Positions 21,707-33,196 are shown, numbered from the stretch's first letter. The stretch: 64,000 bases of DNA from Calonectria ilicicola (GCA_020809705.1 CP085836.1:1240001-1304000); one strand, 5' to 3'. The notes: generated by a model from the sequence alone, not told the origin. Translations and numbers: made by a program.

Positions 21707-22399
21707 TGATATATCTGGCTTTTGATGGATGTATATACCTACAAGGACTCCTGCCCTGCGGTGAAAAAAAATGAAATGAAAATAAAGGCAATTTAGTTAA
21801 GATAAAGAGAACGGAAAAGGAGGAGGATAATCTATTTCAGACTATCTTCCAGTACCAACATCAAATAATAGTAAGATGATACCCCGGTTAGATACTAGTG
21901 GCACTCTTCTTAGGCCATCAATTCGTCTTTCCGCACAGCAGCTTTAGAAGTGAGAGAAATTGAACCTTTATCTTAGCCTATCTGAACTTGCTATTATGTG
22001 CAAAATATATGGTTTTGCATTAAAGCTAGATAGTGATTGCGTTGGCTGCCATCTCGATAAGAAGAAGTATGGTATAGCTAAAATGGCTTACTGTAGCTTA
22101 AACTCCTTTATATACTAATTAAATATACCAGACCCAGGCATTCTACTCAAGAGACCCAATTGCTCTCGTTCTTATCTATATTTAACCCTACAAGAAGGTT
22201 CTACTTACCACTATTATATCCGCCACTCCTAGATTATTAAACTTGACAATATATAAGAAGAGATATCTAAAACCAGACCGAGCACTATCCCCCCGCCATG
22301 AGATCCCTCAGACAACAAGGAGGTTTACATCACAACTATGCTCAGTAAAACGCCAGCACCTTAACCAACGCACCATAACATAAATCTGATTGCCCATTA
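21707..22399. other. A/T-rich gene-free stretch
   Basis: Sequence of high A/T with many TA steps and no frame above noise, suggestive of RIP-affected repeat DNA. It may be further 3' sequence of the LINE fragment that follows. Confidence 0.4.
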
Positions 22400-23141
22400 T
22401 TCATCTTCTTCCTCCAACTTGTTAACCAATTGGATGCACCGAACTAAATAAAAAGAGCCTCTCAGTGCTATTGACAAAGCAATGCTAGTTGCCTTTTTAG
22501 CCTTGCCCGGGGCCACCCCCGAAGTCGAGCTCCCGAGGCTACTTAGGGCTGTGATGGCTTTTGTTGCTTTACGTTGTATCTATTCAATGTGAGACGTCCA
22601 ACATAATCTCGAGCCCATAATTACCCCTAGATGCTTGCACGTGTCTTCAGGTCTTATCTCTCCGCACGGCATCCGGATTGGCCTATTGAAGTCGAACTTT
22701 CTTCCCCATGTAAAATGTACAAGTTGGAACTTCTTTGTACTAAACACTGATCCGTGTTGGCAGCCTATCTCTCTGCCTTGCCGAGCGAAATTCTTTTAGC
22801 ATCCCGCAGGCTCGGATAGCTACATCATCAATAAACCCGGTTGCTGTCGTCCATTCAGTAGTGCCGTTGCACATATCTATCAAATATGCATTGTAGAAGA
22901 GGTATATGATTGGCGAGTACGGTGATACTTGGGGGATGTCAGTCCTTAGATTGATGCGCTCCAACCTGTATCCATCTACTAGGATCTCCGTGTACACTTC
23001 ACGGATTGAGTTGATCAGATATTTGTCTATCTCCTCGTTCACTCGCCTTTTATAGAGGTTGCAAAATAGTCTTATATATGATATGTTATCGAAGGCTCCA
23101 GGCACATCTAGAAACAGGAGGCTGACTACTAGCCCTTTCAT
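22400..23141 (-). mobile_element. Tad-like LINE fragment (reverse transcriptase and 3' region)
   Basis: The minus strand encodes SLLFLDVPGAFDNISYIRLF, TDIPQVSPYSPIIYLFYNAY and TGFIDDVAIRACG. These are reverse-transcriptase motifs of non-LTR elements; FIDD stands at the YADD/YIDD position, and IPQVSP replaces the usual IPQGSP. After a stop near 22740 the next frame gives RPEDTCKHLGVIMGSRLCW and SSLGSSTSGVAP, the region after the RT domain of Tad-type elements, followed by LVRCIQLVNKLEEED. Both flanks are cut off: no endonuclease, RNase H or poly-A tail is visible. It is a dead fragment. Confidence 0.75.
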
Positions 23142-23164
23142 CTTGATTGGTTCCCCGGACCCAC

Positions 23165-23345
23165 AGTCTTATAGGATCAAAACACAATAGCGACCAATTA
23201 ATTGATTACTTGTATGGTGTAGTGATTAAAGTGCTTTAGCCACTCAAGACCCGTTTTATTATCGGTCCAGCCATTTTGAGTGATTGTAATAGCCTAATCG
23301 TCTGGAAGGTTGCTTTATTGATACCAATTGGCAAGATGATATTGG
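23165..23345 (-). pseudogene. Fragment of the same transposase family as 63099
   Basis: The reverse complement matches bases about 63755-63920 of the transposase gene at the window end: GCCAATATCATCTTGCCAAT, then AATGGCTGGACCGATAATAA and GTCTTGAGTGGCT. Differences introduce stops (for example TAG and TAA in place of sense codons). Only the central DDE region is left. Confidence 0.8.
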
Positions 23346-24477
23346 CCCGCCACGGCAGCGCAGCCTATCGGTCGTATTCTCATCTGTGCGTGTCAGCACA
23401 TCCGTGTTTCCTCTCCCTATTCCAACCGATTTGTGTTGTGGCGCCACGTGTACCAATAACATTGTTGATCATAACACCACAAGCCTCAAACCTGGTCGTA
23501 TTCGCAACCTCATACATCCAAGGGATACATACAACGGGCCTCAAAATTGGATATCTTGGGCTGTTCATGAGCGACATCATACCGTCGTAGTAGTAGTACT
23601 GTAAGCAATGCAAGATAGGTCCGACCAATTTGAGATAACTTGACCGAGGTTCCGTTTGCCCTTCTATGACCATACTATTATTGGTTCCACACTGCTCAGG
23701 CTTTGTGCTTTGCTCGTGAATGAATGCAAAGAGGTAGTAGTCTCGAGCAACGTCCTGACCGGTCTTTGCCTAAGGCACTCTTGCAAACACATGCACATGA
23801 CTTCAGCTGTGTTGTGTCATGTTGCGCAGTTGGGCGAGATTGTCACTGGCTGCACCATTGCCTACCACAACCATTAGGCCACTGCATATCATGTGTGATC
23901 GATATAATTCTTGACCGACGAGATGCGAAGCATTCACCGGCTGCACCATTACCGCCCTGCATTAAACCTCTCTGCGTGTCAGATTACCGTTGCACCAAGC
24001 GAAAAAGGGAGGACAAATACCAATAGTGAGCAACCAACAAAGCATCGCAGTGCGGCGGGGATGCATTCCGCGTTACTCCCGACGAGGGCCATGAGGAAGC
24101 GCCGAGCAAAACGACACCAACTTATTTCTCGCGCCATCTCGGCTTACACAAGAGATGGGGACACTAGAGGCATGGTACAACAAGACATAAAGTGGGCCAA
24201 GTCGAAGCACCCGTGCAAGCTGTTTTGCAATTCCGACTTTGGCTTTACTGTACCAAGGCCACCTCGTATTCCGTCGTTTTCCTGCATTACATCGTAATAC
24301 AGTCCGTGCACACTCGGACGGTGGCGGTGGAGGCTTACCGCACCCAAATGGATAAACAATGTTCGGTTCTCTGCCCAACATAGTAAAACAGCTTATTGAG
24401 CATGGTTATAAAACGCTACTAAACAGTTATTATTATTATTTCTATTACTCAAATTGTAGAGTGCTACTGTAGTGTTA
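23346..24477. other. Stretch with no supported gene
   Basis: Minus-strand frames at 23673-23380 (LVGPILHCLQYYYYDGMM) and 24381-24073 read like protein in places, but I can neither join them nor recognise them. A TTATTATTATT run lies at about 24427. Confidence 0.35.
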
Positions 24478-24570
24478 GTTCTGGAAATCATTTATGTTAC
24501 TTGAGGTCACCTTGCTTTTGCCAGGGTCATATGGGGGAGGGTACTTAGGTCTAGGCTTAGGGCACTCGAA
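24478..24570 (-). repeat. Diverged end fragment of the piggyBac-type element
   Basis: TTCTGGAAATCATTTATGTT followed by ACTTGAGGTCACCTTGCTTT and GGGTCATATGGGGG matches the 5' untranslated end of the elements at 35200-35280 and 38060-38140, with about one change in six bases. The terminal repeat itself is degraded. It is a solo end with no transposase nearby. Confidence 0.7.
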
Positions 24571-24634
24571 CGGATACAATAGAGGTAATATAAAGTAATA
24601 TTTGCAATATATAAGGAACGACTTAACCACAATC

Positions 24635-26538
24635 TTATAACTTGGGCAACCCTTTCTCGAGAAAGACCAAAAGTAATAAAGTAATCAACAAGATCGGTAT
24701 CGTGATTGCAAAGTACAAGGCAGTAACCGAGATATTATTGTTGGAATCACTAACCATTGACGTACTGAATAAGGACTATCCTGGTTAGCTGTGTATTTAA
24801 TAGAATCTTGATGCTACTTACAGCTATAAGGGAAGCTGGGAGGAACATAGTTGCTGTTTGAGCTAATAATTTGATTGTTGTAGCATCTTTATGTGCTTGT
24901 GATGTTATACTTAAGAGTGCAGTTGTATCTTGGCAAGTCTGTGCTGCCTGTTGTTGAACTTTTGCAATTTCAGGATAGATCATAGCTAGAGAAACCCGGA
25001 GACTATCGTTAGACCGAGTTGATAATATTGCAGACAACCGCTTGAAGTTAGTAATATTCTTAGCTATATATTGGATGAAGACGGTCTTACCAAAGCGGTT
25101 ACTCTTTCAGCTGTTCGATGTAAGTCTGCAATTGACTCATTATAGTACTTGAGGTCGTTTTTTAGTATTGTTAAAGATTCCAGCGTATCACACATTGAGA
25201 ATATTAGACCTTTTTTCTGTAGCTCTCTGTGTAAACTTTCGAGTTTCAAGACCGTCTCTCTCTGTCCAGTAATGGCTGTCCTTGCCATATTTAGTGTACT
25301 GGTGAAAAGGGATATCTGCTGGATATCTGCAAATGATACAGCATACTCATCCGTGTCTGTATTGCTGATTCGGGATGAATATGCTTTTTCTTCCTGTTTT
25401 GTAATTTATTAACCTGTCTGTTAATATATTTGTCCTGTACAATCTTACAAAAGTTCCTATATTCTGACGCAAATATTCAATATATTGACCCCAGCATCTT
25501 GTTGCTGCAAGCAAAATAAAGAAATGAATCCTTAATGGTGAATCTTTAGTTGTATCTCTCTCCTCATTAATAGCGACTGATACACGGTCAATAATGTAGC
25601 TAGAACAGGTAAGTAGGAGCCACTCTGATCGTTGAGCGGAGTGAAACTTTTGATATACGCCGGTCTGTCGAAGAGACCATGGGTTACCACGTCCTCGTCC
25701 ATTGAGTTCAAAGTAGCGAACATTATAGCAAAACTCTAGCCGCTAATGCATCAGCATTTAACATCAAACAGACAAGAGACTCAAACAAACCGTATACAGT
25801 AGAAGGTTGAATGTGGTAGAAGGCCAAGTCTCTCATTCGCTGTTTATCGTTTGTTTTTGTACCAAATGTATAAATAATTTGCAGAAATGGCGTAAAGACC
25901 TCTAAGTTGGCTAATATTCTTCGAAAGGCAGACTCAGTGATTTTTAGGTGACTCCATGAGAAAACTGGTTTAATAAGACTACAATAAGGGAGATTAATTA
26001 TTAATTGTATATATTCTTATTCCTTCGACTTTAGTAAGATATTTGATTTAAAAAAAATAGCTCACAGGAATAATAACTGATTATGATCATTTTGTAAATA
26101 CTAAATGAGAATAAGTATTTAATTAATAAATAAATATAGATAGATAAAATCACTTGGTCAATCCCAATCTTCTCTATGGTTTCACTAGACACAAACACCT
26201 TTTTATTTACCCAACCGAGTGACTCTATCATTCATATTAGATGTATAGTAGGTAAATAGACAAAAGGACTCACTATTGTTTTGAGCTAGCCATATTAAAT
26301 GAGCACCACCATCGGTGATCTGAAAGAGTCTCGAGGACTCTGCATTCAGCTTGTGATTACACAGGTGGCGGTCCTCGCCAACCGGAGAGTAACAGTTTGT
26401 ATCCGCCGGATATTTATGCCCTTGAGTAGGGTGGGTGCTTGTAATAGAATCCATTTTAAAGTAAAAGCTCTGAAAGCCAAAGAATATCTGCAGGGAAGTC
26501 TTATAGTAACAATTTTTTAAGATGTGGTCACAAGGCAC
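24635..26538 (-). CDS. CorA-like membrane protein (Mg2+ transporter-like family)
   Basis: The C-terminal half resolves into exons ending 25791, then 25735-25449, 25393-25091, 25040-24822 and 24775-24635. Introns are 55, 55, 50 and 46 bp with GT-AG ends and matching phases. The protein reads SWSHLKITESAFRRILANLE, CYNVRYFELNGRGRGNPWSL, then RQTGVYQKF, a block typical of fungal CorA-like proteins. A helical region follows, then LLAQTATMFLPASLIASLFS as the first membrane helix and VTALYFAITIPILLITLLLL as the second. The usual CorA GMN loop is absent, so ion transport is not assured; this fungal family generally lacks it. Upstream, SSRLFQITDGGAHLIWLAQN (near 26340) and VFVSSETIEKIGIDQ (near 26180) look like earlier exons, but I could not fix their splice sites, and A/T-rich sequence separates them. 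Confidence 0.65.
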
Positions 26539-26867
26539 AATAGACTTTTAAGAGGGGCTGCAATAGAGGCTGTGTTAGGAGGCTGTGCACGACTGCGCCT
26601 ACACCTGTCAAACGGGCTGAATGATAAGCTCCTCGCATTCAAACAGGCTGTGCAGCACACTGCATGAATCAGGCTACACAAATATGTATTAAGCTGAAAA
26701 AGAATACGTACATCAGTAAGCCTCAATTCATGCAGATCATGGAAGCTCGGATACATCGGATCAAGTATTTATTGAGATTTCTGAGGAAGAGAATAGTGAT
26801 TAGAATCAATTGATCAAATGCTTTGTGGTACTTTTATCTTGGTTTAAAAATGAGGTATGGTGAAAAG

Positions 26868-26893
26868 TGCGACGCTCGCTTATCATATACGTT
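26868..26893 (-). repeat. Terminal-repeat-like sequence related to the element at 63 kb
   Basis: GACGCTCGCTTATCATATAC followed by GTTA is close to the reverse complement of GTACATGATAAGCGAGCGC at about 63004-63022. CATTTGATCAA also follows at a comparable distance in both. It is therefore likely the end of a related DNA transposon lying in minus orientation. Confidence 0.55.
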
Positions 26894-27381
26894 AACGTAT
26901 GTATTTTGGATTATAATACCTTTAAAATCTAGAAACAGAAAAGAAAATCTCAATTTGAGCTAGGTCAAAAATCCCGCAAACTGTAAAAAATGTGGCAAAG
27001 CTAGCGACGTGGACTATAATGATTGGTCGTGGTACACCAATACGTTGCCCCCCTTGAGTCAGCTAGCTATGCATTAGTGCTTATTATAACAAACTGGATT
27101 CACGACTAGGGTGACGCACCAATGGGGCCCAATAGATCTTTTTTCTCTTACGCAAGACTTCAACTTAACGAACAGTAGAACTGTTCGTCTACGCTCACTA
27201 CATAATATTCTTGTGGGCATTCTTGCCCTACAATGTCTCACGCTTAGATGCACGCTACGCGTGCAGCTTGATTGGTTCCCCGCACCCACAGTCTTACACT
27301 TATATATTGAAATGAATTCCCACTGCAAAAGTGTGTTTCTTTTCTCTTCAACATCCACTTCATTCTCTCATATTCTTAAGA
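26894..27381. other. Intergenic stretch with two perfect hairpins
   Basis: 27168-27188 folds as ACGAACAG-TAGAA-CTGTTCGT and 27249-27265 as TGCACGC-TAC-GCGTGCA. A 25-base sequence at 27268-27295 recurs at 23144-23173. No coding sequence is supported. Confidence 0.5.
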
Positions 27382-27795
27382 ATGGCAAGTCAGTCAATAT
27401 CAAATCGCTATATCAAGCTACCAGCTCTACGTACTCTGCTTGAAACAAAGTTCAAAGCCGGGAATTTTAAAATACTGGTTTGTCAAATACCTACTTTATA
27501 GCTTAGGCAGGCACTTATATTTTATGACAAGGAGACAGAGGAAAGCTACGAGCTTACAATTCCTGAACTGTTAAGCGAGGTTTGTTCTTAGTATGAAATC
27601 TCTTCTAAAAGGCAATATATTTACTATGGAATAGGCTGAGATTAACTCAATTCAAGCTTAGCACCAAGATCATCTTAAATTCTAGGTGCTAGAAGTTCTA
27701 GTAAATCTCTTTCAGATCTGGCCATCAAGAATCTACTATAGATAATTGATCCATTCTAAGGCTTAGATAAAGACCTCTAGGGAAGCTTTATAAAA
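27382..27795 (+). pseudogene. Decayed N-terminal exons of the kinase gene
   Basis: From ATG 27382 the reading MASQSISNRYIKLPALRTLL, then ETKFKAGNFKIL, looks like an N-terminal domain. ALIFYDKETEESYELTIPEL follows after a 33-bp gap, and then AEINSIQA and VLEVLVNLFQIWPSRIYYR interrupted by several TAG/TAA codons. Some stops sit where CAG, CGG or TGG would fit, as RIP would produce. Similar blocks precede some fungal kinase-like proteins, so this is probably the lost N-terminal part of the gene at 27796. The join to that gene is not in frame. Confidence 0.4.
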
Positions 27796-30622
27796 ATGGC
27801 ATCAAAACTGAAGCAGAGAATACGAAATATCCGTAAAACGAATTCTGAAAATCACCGATTTATTCCTGAAACCGAGTTGTTCGATATTGTTTCTGAGTCT
27901 GAGATTAAGCTTGCACTTAGAAATTTTGAAGTTGAAGCACATGAGATTGATGCTTTAACAGATGATATTCTGAAAGGTGCTCAAAAATGTTTTTCGATAT
28001 TGATTATGATTGATTATGGCAAGGCTATTACAGCCTTTTTCAAACATGATTCTCTGCAGAAATCGTCTCCCGACAACCGCTTGCCATATAATTCTGAGGC
28101 ATTGCAGCATATATTTAAAACAGATTTCTCTAAAGAAGACACGAACAGTTTGATCGAACAATTCCTTGAAATACAATGGGAGTTTGTAGTTCCTATCCTA
28201 TATGAGCATCTGATTCTCCGAGAGCTCAGAGATGATGTTATTCTGCCGTTCCTAAGCGAGAAATGTATCGGTAAGGGCTCGGCAGGCGTCGCTCGGAAGG
28301 TTGAGATTCACCCTCAATGTCATCGATTGCCAATACAAGGTCATGAGGTAAGTATTAGTACTGATATCTAGTTCATGTGATAAAGGCTCATTAATAACAA
28401 CTGTACAGGTCGTAAAGAAGGAAGTTGAACCTAGAACAAATGATGACCAAGAGGCTTTTAAGAAGGAGTTAAGGAATCTCTCCCTCCTTACACACCTGAA
28501 CCATCCCAACATCATACGGTTATACTGCGCCTATATCCACCGGCGTAAACAAAACTTCATCTTTGCTTATGCCGAGGGCGGATCACTTGAAGATTTTCTC
28601 AAGGGGCGTTCTAAAATCCTACCAGGCTCACAACTCCTCCTGGCAATCGCCGACCTGGCATCTGCAATTGACACTGTTCACAATTTTACATCCACAATCA
28701 TTGACCTTAACCTATCCGGGTGCCACCATGACCTTGCTCCTCGAAATATCCTCATTCGTGGTGAAACCTTCTTGCTTGCTGATTTTGGTCTTTCTACTTT
28801 CAGAGGAGCAGAAGAAGATTCGCGAACCCTTTTTAAAGAAGTTCGCGGTTCCTATGTTGCTCCTGAGTGCCAGACTTTAAATGACCGTGACCTCGAATCA
28901 CAAAAGGTCAATCGAGCAAGTGATATTTGGTCGTTTGGATGCATTCTTTCGGAACTGCTCACTTATATCATACGAGGTTCCGATGGAGTTTCGAAGTTCC
29001 GTGAGCAGAGGAAGATTCAAGTGACACCTGAGTTTGAATGGTTTCGATTTCATCAAGGCCCAGGAGTCCCAAGTTCTAAAGTACAGCTATGGCTTGCTGG
29101 CTTACGACATGAGCAAGAACCGTTTGTTCAAAAGCTGGTCGATCTTATAGAACAGATGCTGTCCATGGATCCCGATCAACGGCCCCGGTCAGGAAGGGTC
29201 TTGACTACACTTCGCGGTATCTCAGTACTTGGTCTTGCGAGTAATATCAAGCCATTACTAGAGAGTCTGTATGTGACTAGTCGAAGACTTGATCGTCGGC
29301 TTGATGTATGGCGATTTGACAGCTGGGCTTTTGCTTTTAGCCAGTTTCTGGATGAAGTCACTAGAGGTGAATCAAAACAGTCTGACTTTGACTTTGATCA
29401 AACAACTGCAGCCTTAAAGGCATTTATTCACATCTTAGACTATAAGGAAAGAGATGCCAGTCTTCAGCATTTCCAATTATCGCTACTAAGATACGAACAC
29501 ACCAAACTAATCGAGGCACTTCCATCACAATATCGCTCTAATGCCAAAGAGTACCTCGCAAAGCAGGTCTTGAACCATGATAGTACTGATGAGCTTGATA
29601 GGCTATCAACAGCAATTATGGAGATAGATGACGACAAAGATATCGGTATTCTCTTAGCGATTAAACACCTAACAAAACTATCTGACACTGGAAAACTTAC
29701 TGAGCGAAGCGACCTGCTATTGGATGAGAAAAGTATGAAGAGGAAGGGGGACGTCGATATCCACACTCTGGTTGAATATGAACCTACATCTGAATTGTTG
29801 ATTGTTGAGTGGCTAAGATATAAATCACTGTGGGCTGATGATGAGAAGGGAGTAAAGCTTCGTCATCGTCTTACTTCCATCGTTACTCTTTTACACGATG
29901 AAAGTACTTCTAAGATCCCTGGCAGTTTATCCTGCAAGGGATTTTTCCATGATCCATCAGAACCAGCTTTTGGTGTTGTTTATAAAGTCCCGGTTCCAGG
30001 GTCACAGCCGGTTACGCTTCACACACTTCTTAGCGACCCCTACCTCCCTTTGTTTGAATACCGCTATAAGTTGGCATTGGGCATCTGCGAATGTATCTTT
30101 ACCTTTCACAAGGTCGGATGGCTGCATCGTAATATCAACTCGATGAATGTATTGTTTTTTCCGCCTCAGGATACGCCCAAAGCAGAATGGGCCAAGGAAC
30201 CTCGGATCATGGGATTTGCTGGAAGCCGAGAGAACCAACTTCATGCTGTGACCGTCGGGCCAGATGATAATAGTCGGCTTCATAATTACCAACATCCAGA
30301 TTATATCGCACACAAACATCAATACCGAGAAGAGTTTGACTACTACTCGGTAGGCATGATATTGTTAGAGATTGGATTTTGGCGTTCTTTATCTAAGATC
30401 ACAGAGTCTAGTAGCTTCCAAAATTTGTCAAGTGAGGACTTCAAAGACAAAATTCTCCAGCAAAGAGTTTCAAAATTAGGGGTATACATGGGGACACAAT
30501 ATATGGAGGTGACGCGTACGTGTTTGAACTTTGCGAAAGAGTTTAATAAGTCTGGGGATAGCAAGGAGAATGGGTATATGGCTTTTAAGCGTCTTATTAT
30601 AGATAGAATTCCCCGAATGTAG
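27796..30622 (+). CDS. Two-domain protein: kinase followed by pseudokinase (921 aa)
   Basis: Exon 1 is 27796-28347, intron 28348-28408 (61 bp, GTAAGT...ACAG, phase 0), exon 2 28409-30622. Kinase domain: Gly-rich loop IGKGSAG at 158-164, a Lys pair at 187-188, Glu204 in helix C, HHDLAPRN at 290-297 (catalytic Asp292, Asn297), DFG at 309-311, APE at 335-337 and DIWSFG at 356-361. All catalytic residues are present, so it may be active. Residues 435-640 are helical with LVEYEPTSELLIVEW. The second domain has AFGVVYKV near 704-711, HRNINSMNV at 757-765 in place of HRD...N, and GFAG at 786-789 in place of DFG; it should not catalyse. The arrangement matches fungal kinase-like proteins of the HeLo-associated type, linked to incompatibility. 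The start at 27796 lies downstream of decayed N-terminal sequence, so the present protein may be shortened. Confidence 0.8.
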
Positions 30623-30686
30623 AAGCGCAGTTAGTTGAATCAATTTGGAGTAGAGATAGTTTAACATATACGATATGGAGGATTTA

Positions 30687-32319
30687 GAGTGGCTCCCCAC
30701 CCAACCGTAACCCCACCCGACCGCGCGAGTCAGCCAAATCATCGCAACTGATGTTATTCCTCATAGCGCTACGAATACCCCATAAATTTATTAGCTAAGA
30801 GGGGAGATAAGAGACTATGCTCTCCTGAGTCGATGACACATTCTCATTTGCATTGCTTTCGGCCCGGGCCTGTGACCTTGTGGTCCGGCGCTCTATGCGG
30901 CGGCGTTCCGCAAGTCGGGCCTCTTCAATTTGCTCAAATGATGCAAATACCTTATCGGCATCGTATTTAACAATCTGCCTTCCTGCGTTTAGGCGTGGAA
31001 GGCGGAGGGGTCGGCGCTGTAGCTTCTGGCGAGACCTCGGGGTGAACAACCCGCGCCAACGGCTTCGCAACATTAATTGGATAAATCCCTGCTGCAGAAA
31101 ATCCCTTTCGAAGGTTCCTTGATGACACAGCCTTCTCAGAAGCTATTGTATAGCATTCCAAGAAGCGTCGTTTTTGAATCGGGGCAGCTGTTTTGAAGGA
31201 GGCGTACTTGCGGGTCTCCTCATAAAAGGCTGTCTTCAATGGGCTAAAAACACCAATGTCAAGAGGCTGTGTAGCTTGCGAGGTATGAGCAGGAAGATAA
31301 AGAGGCTATATTTGATGCTCCCAGCAAGTGCGCATGAAGATAATAGGGATATGCGACTTATGACCGTCAAGAATAAGAACCCTCCAAAGCCCCTTGCGTT
31401 CTGGCTTTCTTTCCGGAATGAATATCTCAACTAACCACTTTTGGAGGATATCTGCATTTTCCCAGCCTGAGGGAGTGCAAGCATACTTCCATTTAGGAAA
31501 ATGCGCCGGAAACCACTGTCCTTAGAGGTCGATCCCGGTAAAAGTGACACACAGCGTAAGGCGCTTCCATAGGCGCTGTCTGCCTCTATCATCGTGACCC
31601 AATCTTCGGAATCGGTCTCCGTTACAGTTGAACGGGATGTTAGGGCTATTTCAATCACCTTCCGAGTACTTGTTCCTTGCTCTGTGATGCCGTGTTCGTC
31701 GACGTTGTAAAGCCGGGTGGACCCAACCTTCCGCTTCTTTTAAGACCCTGTCTAGGTTCTCGTACTATGCCTATATGATATCCTTTTTCGTAACCCGTGA
31801 ACGTATAGCCTCGAGAGATTGGGATACCTTGATCTTAACTTCTGTATGCTGTTGAAGGAAGCGGTCGACCCAGTTGTTACCAAGAGGCCTCGTATCCCCA
31901 CCCTCGCGGAGAATCAGCTCCGCGAAAGACTGGACCTCCCGCCGCGTGTGCGCACGGCCGGCCTCTTCCTCTGATATAATCTATTTTATTAGGTATTTCT
32001 CTTGTATATTCGATAGCCGGTGGGACGGTTCTTGTGCTTTCCTTGCGCATCGGGCACTATTGCGTCGGTCGCGTAGCGTTGAAGGGGCAATGCCGTATTG
32101 CCGGCTAACGGGCGCGATTTTCTTGCTTTTCTCAATTTGTCAAAGAGCTTCAATTAGCAGGACTTTGTTATCAGGCTGCTGCGAACTCAGGGTCAAAATT
32201 TGGGCTAAATTGGACATAATTTGCTTTGGACTTCGTACAAGCTATAGTGTTGATGCAAAAGTTATGGGTCGGGAAACGCGTCGTGGTCGGGTAGGGTCGC
32301 GGTTGGGTGGGAGCCACTC
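30687..32319 (-). mobile_element. Pogo/Fot1-type transposon, complete ends, dead coding region
   Basis: The ends are inverted repeats: GAGTGGCTCCCCACCCAACC at 30687 and the reverse complement of GGTTGGGTGGGAGCCACTC at the right, with similarity continuing through CCACCCGACC for about 40 bp. TA lies on both sides (30685-30686, 32320-32321), the target duplication of this superfamily. Length is 1633 bp. It contains a minus-strand transposase relic. Confidence 0.85.
30795..32218 (-). pseudogene. Pogo/Fot1-type transposase relic
   Basis: Reading from 32218 on the minus strand: an N-terminal helix-turn-helix (PVSRQYGIAPSTLRDRRN), a CENP-B-type domain (RLSNIQEKYLIK, stop, EEEAGRAHTRREVQSFAEL, NNWVDRFLQQH), then RLYNVDEHGITEQGTSTRKV with the first catalytic Asp and VLILDGHKSHI with the second. 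HTSQATQPLDIGVFSPLK and the C-terminal GFSAAGIYPINVAKPLA follow. Stops (for example after SSKSG and before PLYLPAH) and frameshifts near 31800 disrupt it. It is paralogous to the fragment at 14959-15741. Confidence 0.85.
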
Positions 32320-32809
32320 TAAGAGATTGCTCTTCTGAGTTGACGATCCCCCCCTGAGTTGAGGCATTTTCAGTCTTGGGCTGCAGCCGTGTGGCCTGGA
32401 GCACTGTACAACATACGACGGCTTTCTGCGACCTTGGCCTCTTCTGTTTTCTCCCTGACGCAAAGGCCTCGTTTGGGTCAAATTAAATAGACTGCCTTTC
32501 TACAAACTATTTCCAACCTATGGAAAGCTTTTCTTGTATCATAATAGCCGGATAGAGGATTCCTTGGCTTTCTTTATGTATTGCACGCTCTTGGATTGGT
32601 GGTAGAGCGTGTACGGGACAAAGTGAGATTCTCAGCAAATAGGTGCGACTTTGAGGTCTCCTCGACTTTTCAGATCGCTTTAGTTAGCAGGACTTTATTA
32701 TGAGGCTACAGCGAACTTATAGTTAGCTTTTGGATTGAGTTGCAAAGTACAGGTATAGTCGGTTCCAAAAGTTCCGAGGAGTAGCCGAACCCCGCACCTC
32801 AACACCAAC
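32320..32809. other. Short stretch of possible older transposon sequence
   Basis: No intact frame. Fragments such as GGCCTCGTTTGGGTCAAAT and GGACTTTATTATGAGGCT resemble pieces of the adjacent pogo relic (compare GGACTTTGTTATCAGGCT at 32160), so this may be a second, more decayed copy. Confidence 0.35.
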
Positions 32810-33170
32810 ATACCCAAAATCACATCCCTTCTTCAACGTCAAATAAATTAATGAAAATAATGCCAAATGGGACATGTTCCTAATCAATTGGCTCATAAGA
32901 GAACGAGGATTGTAACGGCGTACAGAGGCGGCCGGGCCGCCCCAGAAATCGGGGTTGAGAAGGGGATTGTTACGGCTTGGTTCAACGTAGGGCTCTTAGA
33001 CGCTGTTACCCAGTCAATTTCCCTCCTTACAACCCTGACCTCAACTCCATAGAAGGCATCTAGCCCTTAATAAAAGAGAGGAGATTAAAGTCATATGCAG
33101 AGCTTATTGAGATGCCTCAAAATAATGATACAAAGTAATTAGGCCTTATTTAGCTGTGGAATTAGATATT
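32810..33170 (+). pseudogene. Collapsed Tc1/mariner transposase relic
   Basis: One plus-strand frame gives RTRIVTAYRGGRAAPEIGVE, like the N-terminal DNA-binding region of fungal Tc1-type transposases. A second frame only 100 bases later gives PPYNPDLNSIEGI, stop, PLIKERRLKSYAELIEMP. That is the C-terminal PPYSPDLNPIE signature with the last catalytic residue. The whole middle of the transposase is missing, so an internal deletion has joined the two ends. Confidence 0.7.
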
Positions 33171-33196
33171 GAACTTCATGTGTTGTGACGAGCGTA

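Noticed and set aside
23205..23250. A-box-like TGGTGTAGTGATTAAAG
   Set aside because: Lies inside the transposase fragment and matches the transposon, not a tRNA fold.
31874..32338. Plus-strand 154-codon frame
   Set aside because: Antisense to the pogo relic; the minus strand has the recognisable domains.
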